Shown here: positions 56,345 through 64,000 of the stretch, in pieces
How the letters are laid out: each line of letters begins with the position of its first letter
Position numbering within the stretch: the first letter of the stretch is position 1
Source: Lepeophtheirus salmonis
Taxonomy: Eukaryota; Arthropoda; Copepoda; Siphonostomatoida; Caligidae
DNA: 64,000 nucleotides
Reading direction: 5' to 3'
Assembly (NCBI RefSeq): GCF_016086655.4
Contig: NC_052137.2
Location: forward strand, 7,254,001-7,318,000
Translations under genes and position numbers: made by a program
The notes under the pieces: generated by a model
Database searches by the model: none
The model's input: only the letters and a program-made list of their open reading frames with translations
Told to the model about the DNA's origin: nothing

Positions 56345-56660
56345 GACAAATTTAGAAACTAGAGCTGAGAGATTGCAACATTGATCCACGTCGTCTATGA
56401 CAGCTCAAATAACCTCAAGCAGCACGGAGTCAACCACCACAAAATTTACCGCGCTTGCAAGCGCCTGGAAGATGCATATGACCTCAAGGATCCACCTCGA
56501 AGCGATAGGCCAGTTATATTATAATATTATAAACTGACAATCCCTCTTTTGAGGCTAGACTATGGCATCATGGCCGAATTCGTAAAGTCCCTTAACCGGT
56601 CTACTGTGTCAAAGGTATCTGTCAAAATTTTCTGCCTGAATTAAATACTAGCCGTGGTAC
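56345..56660 (+). pseudogene. Tc1-like transposase, N-terminal DNA-binding domain relic
   Basis: One frame reads 'IATLIHVVYDSSNNLKQHGV', 'NHHKIYRACKRLEDA', 'YDLKDPPRSDRPVIL'. These are a first helix-turn-helix, a recognition helix (K-x-Y-R-x-x-K-R-L) and the P-R-S-G-R-P linker. Then 'MAEFVKSLNRSTVSKVS' gives the second helix-turn-helix. One stop interrupts. The catalytic domain is absent. Confidence 0.68.
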
Positions 56661-57047
56661 CTGGCATTGGTCTGTGTTATTAGGCGTACATAAATAGAAA
56701 AACTTTATTTATTCACTATCAATAAAGAAAGTAACTCCCAAGAAATGTTTTTTGTTGCTCTCCTTTTTCATGAGCAGACTCACACGTTCTCTCTTCAAGA
56801 ATGATTTAGAATTATAACAGCTTGTGAAAAGAAAAATAAGCATTTATCAGATTGCCAACCACAATAAAACATGTAGCCCACAAAATACTTCGGATTTACA
56901 ACTCTAAACATTTTCACTCTCCTTGTCTTTCTTTTTTATATGATGCACTGAGTTTTAGCTCCACACGCTCGTTTTATAAATGAGTCCTTCGCATTTAGTC
57001 AAACAAAAAAACTTCGCTTTATTAATATAGAAAAACAAAAATATATA
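56661..57047. other. No gene seen
   Basis: Unassigned AT-rich sequence. Confidence 0.45.
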
Positions 57048-57649
57048 TACAGGTTCGACGCGATATTTTTGACATTTGAGATTACTTCACATACTGACCG
57101 TTAAGTAGCAGTAAATTACTATAGTATTTTTCCAAAATATTGGGTCAGTATTTGAGAACACGTGGTACTGACAACAATGGAATCTAACAACTATAACCCG
57201 TCCAGCAAGTGTAAAAGAATCACCGCAGTTATGATGATTTGCGCAGGTTGTAAGGACTGTGACATCATTAATGCTGCATTTTTGTTTAGCCCACAAGTCT
57301 CAAAAGTGGTTGTTCAAGAATGTCAAGGACTGCAATCCCTGTGTCTTTTACCTCTGGTGTGCAGTTGAACGGGACACCAACCGAACCTCCTGCAACACGG
57401 TGGCCGAGTTAAAATAGCACATTATCGTGATTTTTAACCAGTTGCCTAGTGACCAGGTTGACGCACCTGCCACAGGTTCAGGCTGGAGAAGGTCATCGCC
57501 TCTGAGGGGCCTACTTTGTTTTGAGTAGAATTCAAAGCCAAATTTTTCAAAGAGTATTTGAATTTTTTGATATAGTACATTTTTAAAGATTTTAAACATT
57601 GTTTTGTAAATTTTTTAAAATGTGTTAAAAATATGGCGTCGACCCTGTA
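57048..57649 (+). mobile_element. 602 bp internally deleted Tc1/mariner element with intact ends
   Basis: Ends at TA on both sides. The left inverted repeat 'tacaggttcgacgcgatatt' then 'tttgacattt' pairs with the right, reverse-complemented 'tacagggtcgacgccatatt' then 'tttaacacattt'. The interior encodes only the two extremes of a transposase (57150-57560), so the element is non-autonomous. Confidence 0.82.
57150..57560 (+). pseudogene. Transposase with helix-turn-helix fused to C-terminal tail
   Basis: 'KCKRITAVMMICAGCKDCDI' and 'INAAFLFSPQVSKV' form the N-terminal helix-turn-helix. Within about 25 codons the other frame gives 'DCNPCVFYLWCAVERDTNRT' (residues just after the third catalytic aspartate, P-x-D-Y-Y-L-W), 'SCNTVAELK', and a tail near 57497 reading 'VIASEGAYF' after correction of one base shift. 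All three catalytic positions are deleted or changed. Minus-strand ORFs here are shadows. Confidence 0.72.
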
Positions 57650-58479
57650 TATTAAATGCAAAAATTATGCACATATCCAGTGTCAATATGTTATGTACTT
57701 ACAAATATATAAACCTATTACAATTGTATTACCTGCAAATGACAACTAACAAATTGTTTGCATCAAGGAGTGTCATATAAAGATAATTCATCATGATTCT
57801 TTTCTTCACTCTGAATGTCAAATAATTATATTTTATCGGATTATATTTTGTTAAGTATACAAGTGTTGTACAGCATGTGTTTCCTCCTTTCAATTTGGGT
57901 AATAGTTCCCTATAAAGCATTGATCAAACATTTAAGACTTATCATTCGTATAGAGATGGGATTTTTGTCGATAAAAAATACAGTTTTACGATTAGAAAAG
58001 AAAAACGGTTTGTATTTTTTTCTTTTTTGAAATCATGTTCATTATTTATTTTATCGCTGTGATGGAAGCACAAAAAGAAGAATTAAAGTAGTAATATATT
58101 TATGTATCTATTTTAAAGAGAAGTTCTTCTCTCACCAGAAGTAACACATTTTCCCCCATCAAAATTATATAACAAGCATCTGATGTAAAAAAGCTTCTAA
58201 AATCAGTAGTACCATAAGTCTCACTCGCAAATTCTTCTCGTGCTCCATAAAAATCCCATCCCATCTCAGCTCATGAAAGTCGGAGAGTAAGACTGAAAAT
58301 TTGTTAATTTACTTAATGGTTTTAAGTCCTTGTTGTACTAAAAAAGCAGGAGGTAGGATAAACATTTAAGTAATTTTTCTATAATTAAGTGGTATGTCAA
58401 GATAAAAACAATACTGAATAAAAACGAAGAAAATGATTAAATCATAATATATTTATTTACATCCTATATATACATACAT
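57650..58479. other. No gene seen
   Basis: AT-rich, ORFs without motifs. Confidence 0.45.
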
Positions 58480-58744
58480 ACCAATATGTCACTGAGACAT
58501 TTGAGTAATTTGTGGCTATGGATTTAAACTTTTGGAATTTTAATTATCGTTCAGAAACTTTATTTGATAGAAGTGACTTCTATGTATTAGTCCCGATATG
58601 GGCACCTTTTCAAATAAAATTAGTCAATTCATTAGTCTTTCATATTTACGAACAATTTTGTTTTAAATTAGAGACACACCCAAAGAGTTAAAAATAATAA
58701 CTTGCTGTTACAATGGACGATAATGCAACCTATTCGAATCACTT
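58480..58744 (+). repeat. MITE-alpha, truncated at a mar-del1 end
   Basis: 'gacatttgagtaatttgtgg', 'gtcccgatatgggcacctt', 'caaataaaattagtcaatt' and 'gacgataatgcaacctattc' follow the family. The copy stops where the mar-del1 terminus begins at 58745, and its right end is not found beyond 59584. Confidence 0.6.
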
Positions 58745-59584
58745 TACCAAATGGTCTTTTGAAATCTGAACGCTTACTAATTCAGTAATCAATGAAGATT
58801 GATTGATTGAAATTGATTCATATTTCGATATATTAAAGCATAAACAATTAGCTATAAAAAAAACCAAACATAGCTCTTGAACTTATGTAAAAGTTGGGCA
58901 AATATCACTTGAACTCCTTTCAGTTGGGCGTCTCTAGGACCACCATCTACGCCATCAGCAAGCTCGAAAAGTTGGAGACAAAAGGAGGGGTCTGTCAAAA
59001 AGAACAAACTGGACCTGGAGGAGTTAAAGAAAACAGCACAGGCCAATCTTTCAAGTCCATGAGGGCCCACGCAAGAAATATTGGGGTTTCACACCAAACT
59101 GTCTGGAGAGCTATCAAAAAATTGGGTTGAAAGGTTTTTTTGAGTAAAGAGCCACTTTTGACACCATAAATTAAAGAACCCCATCTCCTCCGTTGCAAGA
59201 CTCTTTTGAGTTTGTTTGAAGTCTTTTTTGACACTTTCAGCCTCTGACAGCCCCGATGTCAACTCCCTTGACTACAACTTTTGGGTACATGCCGAAGGAA
59301 ATGACTGCAGTGTCCGTCATTCAAGCACCGAGGCCCTCAAAGCAACTGTCAGCCATAACTAGAACGCCATGACAGATGACTACATCTATAGCGAGTGTCA
59401 GGCCTTCCTCTGCCGGCTGGAAGCCATGATTGCCGCAAAGGATGGCTACATTAATGATTAAGAGAGCTGAGACACACATCTATTTATATTATTAGTTTTG
59501 TTGAAATTCTAATGTTAATTAATAAATTATGTCTTGTTGGAGTGTAAAATTCAAAGTGTTTAGATTTTAATGCACCACTCGGTA
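58745..59584 (+). mobile_element. mar-del1 copy C
   Basis: Left end 'taccaaatggtcttttgaaa', right end reverse-complemented 'taccgagtggtgcattaaaa', each followed by 'tctraacrctt'. TA on both sides, 840 bp. The least decayed of the three full-length family members. Confidence 0.85.
58894..59461 (+). pseudogene. mar-del1 transposase relic (copy C, best preserved)
   Basis: ATG 58894 starts 79 open codons: 'LGVSRTTIYAISKLEKLE' (first helix-turn-helix), a basic linker 'QTGPGGVKE', and 'MRAHARNIGVSHQTVWRAIK' (second helix-turn-helix), then a stop. Beyond a frameshift and the deletion junction (gacactttcagcc, near 59230-59245) come 'SLDYNFWVHAEG' (third catalytic aspartate in L-D-Y), 'SVRHSSTEALKATV', 'AMTDDYIYSECQAFL' and 'RLEAMIAAKDGYIND' with the stop at 59459-59461. 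The central ~150 residues with the first two aspartates are missing. Confidence 0.8.
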
Positions 59585-60429
59585 CGAGGAAATGCAATTC
59601 CTATTTTCAAAAATAGTATTAAAAACTTCTTTCTTTCTGTGTGAGCTCTTATCTATTATTAAACTCAAAACGCTAAGATGTGTATGTTTGAGAAATATAA
59701 AAATATATAAAGTGCATTAGGAAGGTTCAGTTTTTGCATCATGCACAGATGTATAATTTGGCAATAGACATACAATTTCACCCACATTAGAGTACGAGTA
59801 CTTTAATCATTATTTCAATATATTTGTTCTACTTAAAATACATATAAGTTAAATATAGGTATTTAACAAACACTCATTTTGATTTGTAAAGTCATTGACC
59901 ATTTCAAAAAAAAAAGCTCCAACGAATAAAAGTTTGGAAAGGGAGAACTTACCTACCGGGTGTTACATAACTATTGCCTGATTAGAAATCTTAAATCTTA
60001 TAACGATCAATTTCTGGAATCTAAAAATAAAAAAAATTTTCCGGAATCAATTTTTTTTCGAATATCGAAAAAAATGGGAAGAAAAAATCAATTTAGGTAG
60101 ATATTCATAAAACCGTTTTGAAAGATTAATTGTTCTTCTACAAAAGTTATTTTTTACAAAATGCTAAATTTTAAAGAATAAACTATATTCTAACAGAATT
60201 ACCTCTAAATAAAGACTTTCTTTCCACGTTTTTCAATCATAGAAAATTGTGGAGCACACCAAAAGAGGTCTAACCTTTTTATCATTCAAAAACAAACTAA
60301 CAATGGAATCGTTGTGATTAAGTACCAAAATGAATTTGAAAATTTAATTTAAAATTCTGAACTACAAGAAAAACATTTTCCTTTAAATCAGATATTGTAT
60401 TCAGTTTACATGAGGTATTTTAAGATTGT
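59585..60429. other. No gene seen
   Basis: AT-rich unassigned sequence. Confidence 0.5.
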
Positions 60430-60990
60430 GACTTCTCCTTTGCTCAATAACAGCCCCCAACTTGCACTTAAATGCAACTCGTGTCCTACTAATTAAGTTT
60501 TTTTAAGCATGAACTTCTACTTGGCATCGAAGGAAGTCTTCTTAGTCTCAATGTTTGCCAGAAACGCAAACTCTATGGAGTATGGTGACCAAATTTTTTT
60601 CCCTTACAAAAGAAATGTTGTCATGGAGGAAGTATGTGCATTGGAGATGTGAACTGATGAATCATTCTGCTGGAGGACTTTCTTTTTGTCAGGGAAGTCG
60701 ATTTTGTCTCAGGTTAACATAATAGGCGAAGTAAAAAGCTCTGAGTATTTTTTCGCTTTTTTTTTATAATAAAATAAACATAGTTAAGATTATACGATGT
60801 AAATTGTTCTAAACGGTCTTCTGGCTAATCTTCAGTTCCTGAGCTATGAAATAAGTCCTCTCATGCCGGTGTAACTCGACAATTTCAATTAGTCTATTGT
60901 ACATATTAGCAGAACAGAATCGTTAGAACCACTGCTTGTTGTTCCATATGATACTGTATTGGGTTAATGAACAGCACGCATTTTTTTGGC
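60430..60990 (-). pseudogene. SETMAR-type mariner relic, N- and C-terminal parts joined
   Basis: On the minus strand the right-hand part gives 'RLIEIVELHRHERTYFIAQE' with 'LKISQKT' (second helix-turn-helix), similar to the relic at 29945-30145. The left-hand part gives 'KKKVLQQNDSSVHI' (second catalytic block, aspartate kept as N-D-S), 'KIWSPYSIEFAFLA' (third block, degraded) and 'NIETKKTSFDAK'. The first catalytic segment is missing. Stops and shifts are present. Confidence 0.6.
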
Positions 60991-61359
60991 CGCTTGATCC
61001 GCCATTTTACCTTGTTCGTAGTAATACGGAAGTCTGGATCGGTTTTTTTTTCTTTTTTATTTACATTTTTGAACGCAGTAACACAAAACTGTCTTAATCA
61101 GACACAAAATTGTCAATGAACTTTTTTAACGAGTACACTTAACCTTTAAACAAACTTTGCGCTTTTTTTTAATGTAATGTATAAATCCTAATATTTAGCT
61201 CACTAAAGACATCGAACGAAAAACGCTTAGAACTTTTTACTTAACCTAATATATTGTCAATATAGCTACGTGGAGTAAGTCCTGTTTAAAAGACATCAGT
61301 GGCCGTTAATAGGCAAGTTTCACTAAATTTGATCTTCCGTTTAAGTGATTCATCAATAT
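60991..61359. other. No gene seen
   Basis: Unassigned AT-rich sequence. Confidence 0.45.
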
Positions 61360-61645
61360 TGTTATGTATTTATTATTATCTATTGAACCTGTAGTTCTTC
61401 ACCCTTTCCTATCGTATTTATATGATATATTGCTATATGTACTTACACTAGGCTCGACCTATATAAACCCTGTCATCTTTGTAGTTGACAAAGTAGTCAG
61501 TATTATGTACCAGAGTATACTAATATGTGTTCCTTGTAAATTATCTCCTTGTCTTGTTCCTCCATATTACTCCTCTTCCTCTCGGCCGTCCTGGTGTCCG
61601 GTTATATAGTAGTTTGTGTCTAACACACCTTGTTAAGACACAACA
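61360..61645 (+). repeat. LTR of a retrotransposon (286 bp)
   Basis: Starts 'tgttatgt' and ends 'gacacaaca', giving the short inverted TGTT...AACA termini of an LTR. A TATA-box-like 'tatataaa' lies at 61460-61467. A primer-binding-site-like sequence follows immediately. No second LTR is present in the window, so the element is truncated or its 3' LTR was lost. ORFs of 81-84 codons across it are artefacts. Confidence 0.6.
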
Positions 61646-62020
61646 TAGGTGGCGAGAGATGGGATCAATACGACGTGACCTCCCTGTTGTGGGATAGTCG
61701 GCGAAGCTAGCCCTGCTGGGTTTGGATAGCCCTTTTTCGTCGATAGCAAGTATCCTTTTGTGTCTCCGAAAGGCGGAACAATTATGGTTGTGCATTGTAT
61801 TGAGGATTCATGAGGATGAACTCGAACTATTTTCAAACGAAAAGAGGTGAGGAATATGTCCACGTCAGGGACCACATCACTCAGTGTGGGTATAGTCTCC
61901 CAGAGTTCCGGTTCACAGCTGTTACTGCTCTCTCCGTCAACTTTTTCTTGGGGTTGTATTTCTCTATGTTACTCTTGGTAAAATATACTCATGAACGAAC
62001 TAATTTGGTTGGTGCCTACA
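61646..62020 (+). other. Primer-binding site and leader of the LTR element
   Basis: 'tggcgagagatgggatc' at 61650 begins with TGG four bases after the LTR end, as a tRNA-primed site does. It resembles the 3' end of a serine tRNA, which I cannot verify. The following ~350 bp are distinctly GC-richer than the flanks. One short frame, 'YFQTKRGEEYVHVRDHITQC', could be a fragment of a capsid-like protein. No protease or polymerase sequence is present. Confidence 0.5.
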
Positions 62021-62415
62021 TTTAACATTAGCCGATTTTTTTTAAATCAATCCTTTTTGTATAATTGATTTTCTAAAAATTGTACAATAGTTACGTGACA
62101 CCCCGTACGTGAATTGCTAAACGTGAGCTACATACATACTCGGATATATGTCACTACTACAACATAATAATAAAAGTGAACTAAAAAGAAAACGTCTATT
62201 ATTATTCTCTCTCAATTCCCTACCTAATTCCACATCGTATGTGAGTAATTATTTTATCCCTCTGTGATTTATGTAAGTTTTTTCTTATATATTACTATAT
62301 ATTATTTTTCTGTCCTTGATTTTGGATGTGTTATTGTACCTTAAGTAAGATGTGGACACTTTCCTCCTTAAAAATAAATCTTTTTTCCTCTATTGGGCCA
62401 TCTGATGACGTACGG
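62021..62415. other. No gene seen
   Basis: AT-rich unassigned sequence. Confidence 0.45.
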
Positions 62416-62450
62416 CAGGGGTTCTCAACCCTTTGCAATATTTTTGAGGT
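62416..62450 (+). repeat. hAT-like terminus, solitary
   Basis: 'caggggttctcaaccctttg' is a hAT-type end. The matching opposite end was not found. Confidence 0.4.
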
Positions 62451-62520
62451 AATAAATGAGAAAACTATCGTACAAGTTTATGCAAAATATAATAAACTGG
62501 GCTGAAGGTATCAGTTGTGT

Positions 62521-63210
62521 CCGGTGCTAGGTCATTTCATTCCCAGTCAATTCATTCTCTGTATTTTTATTCGTAGTAATGTCATTCCCAAGAGATTCAC
62601 CCCCTGTAAAATTCATTCCCAGTAAATTCTTTCAATCTAAAATTTATTCCCGGACATTTCATTCCCACTTTCAATAAGGATATATAATAGTTTCAATCCA
62701 GAGATACACTTAAAGTAGGTTACTGTAAGTGATACTGGATAAGGGTGCAAGGGTCCTGAACAAACTTGCTTATTATTTACGTAGATCTTAACTATGACAA
62801 GAGAAATAGGGATTGGTAAAATTGATGTGAGGGAGGATTGGTAATTATAGACGGTCGCAAGGAAGAGCAATGACGTCATTTATTTATACTTTCCTAGGTC
62901 TGAACAATATCCAGGGATTGGAATTCCTGTACTACTCACTATTTAATACTTATGATGACGTAAATTCTAATTCATAAACACCATTAATCCTTCATATCCG
63001 TGTCCCATCCATCAAAAGTCGTTAGTCTTTTCCAGTGCCAACTGATCGGGCCTCCCTACATACTTAAAAACTAAGAACTGGTAGTATACGTATATATGTA
63101 ACTGGTTTAGACAGTATGACGTCATTAAATATTAAAGTGGGAATAAAATGCCTGGGGATGAATTTTACAGGCAATGAATTTACTGGAAATGGTCACAATT
63201 ATGTCCCTGT
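62521..63210. mobile_element. Foldback-like element with iterated 'cattccc' termini
   Basis: The left arm (62521-62680) repeats degenerate ~17 bp units: 'cattcccagtcaattcattc', 'cattcccaagagattc', 'cattcccagtaaattc', 'tattcccggacatttcattc'. The right arm (63130-63210), reverse-complemented, gives 'ttccagtaaattcattgcct', 'gtaaaattcatccccaggca' and 'ttttattcccac'. The centre (about 450 bp) contains CRE-like gacgtcat sites near both arms and an ORF without motif. Confidence 0.6.
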
Positions 63211-64000
63211 CAGCAGCTGTAATGACCAAAAACATATTCTCCATACTCTAAGTGAGACATTACGACACCTCTCTCGAAAATAAGGAGATGCAGTATTGAT
63301 TGATGGGATGAGTGAGAGGCTAGCTCACAGAGTAGGACTCCAAATGGTTTTAGTTTCTTCCTTGCCTTTGTTTTTGTGATAGTCACAATGGAAAGTCTTG
63401 ACTCTCTTAAAAAAGTGTTGGTGAAAGCAACATAAATTGTAGTGCCCGTTTCAAGAGAGAGAATATTGACCTGAATCCACTATCTGGAATACAGCAAGGT
63501 CTAATTATGTGGGATGAAGGTTCAAGCTACCGTCCACTGATAGTTTCATTAGTTCATTTTCAAACTCATGGCGAGAAATCCCTATGCCTTTTGATGTAGT
63601 TTCATTTTTTTTTTCTTCCATGGTTATACCCAAGACAATACTTGTTTCTGTCCATATCTCAACCTCCTTCTATAGGCTTTGTTTTTGAAGAAGCTGTAAT
63701 ATTATCTACTTTAGAGCTTACCTGTTTACTTTGCAAAATAATAATAATTATAAAATATTGTAGCACTCCCTCTGCGGTACACTGATTGGGAATCTCAAAC
63801 TAATAACAACTTATAACTATAAATTAGATCTATATTTATATTTTTCTTGACTCAAATGACGCAAAGTACTTATCTATAGACCAGAACTATGTATATTATA
63901 TACATCAGGGATCAATACAACATGCAAAACGTCTTCGAAATTTCATTAAACTCACTATATTGTTTTTTCTTAGATCAAAAACATGTATATGATATTCACC
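63211..64000. other. No gene seen
   Basis: Unassigned. A donor-like site on the minus strand near 63718 (gcttacctg on the plus strand) has no open frame upstream that I would call an exon. Confidence 0.45.

Noticed and set aside
1..64000. CRISPR arrays, bacterial operons, Shine-Dalgarno sites, rRNA
   Set aside because: No regularly spaced identical repeats, no dense coding and no conserved RNA sequence; the window is eukaryotic.

Overview
This is AT-rich (roughly 70 percent by eye) eukaryotic nuclear DNA. It has no operons, no ribosome-binding-site-led genes, no tRNA or rRNA and no long ORF. Nearly everything identifiable is decayed DNA-transposon sequence of the IS630/Tc1/mariner superfamily, with hAT-like and MITE families, one LTR-retrotransposon 5' end and several dispersed repeats. 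The transposase families and the base composition fit an arthropod, most likely a copepod such as a sea louse (Lepeophtheirus/Caligus). That is an inference from family resemblance, not a database match.

Layout. 0-6 kb: a cluster of same-strand copies of a ~0.41-0.44 kb MITE (called MITE-alpha here), two of them split by other insertions. 7-8 kb: a 0.85 kb internally deleted mariner (family mar-del1, copy A). 11-20 kb: an hAT-like element, three decayed transposases and dispersed repeats beta, delta and zeta. 22-23 kb: a candidate host exon on the minus strand, then another deleted transposase. 26-27.6 kb: two adjacent Tc1 half-elements, one split by a foldback-like element. 28.8 kb: a 209 bp mariner MITE. 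30-33 kb: two copies of a second deleted family (mar-del2), AT-rich arrays and repeat delta. 34-41 kb: four pieces of a SETMAR-type mariner. 41-46 kb: a tandem duplication, an hAT-like element and beta repeats. 46-51 kb: transposase N-termini, and mar-del1 copy B nested in mar-del2. 53.4-54.8 kb: an element with ~0.4 kb inverted arms around a transposase relic. 57-59.6 kb: two more internally deleted elements with intact ends. 60-62 kb: a SETMAR-type relic and an LTR with primer-binding site. 62.5-63.2 kb: a second foldback-like element.

How it fits together. No autonomous element is visible: every transposase is frameshifted, stop-ridden or internally deleted. Several families are deletion derivatives that kept their terminal inverted repeats and lost the catalytic core, as expected of elements mobilised in trans. 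Nested insertions at TA give a relative order of activity. The few stretches that look like host coding sequence are short ORFs bounded by splice-like signals: 22243-22418 and 5581-5711 on the minus strand and, more weakly, 36392-36492 and 55036-55091 on the plus strand. The window is best read as intergenic or intronic sequence with sparse exons. I see no convincing new defence, metabolic or regulatory system. The most unusual content is the nested, trans-mobilisable transposon derivatives and the long-armed or tandem-armed inverted-repeat elements.
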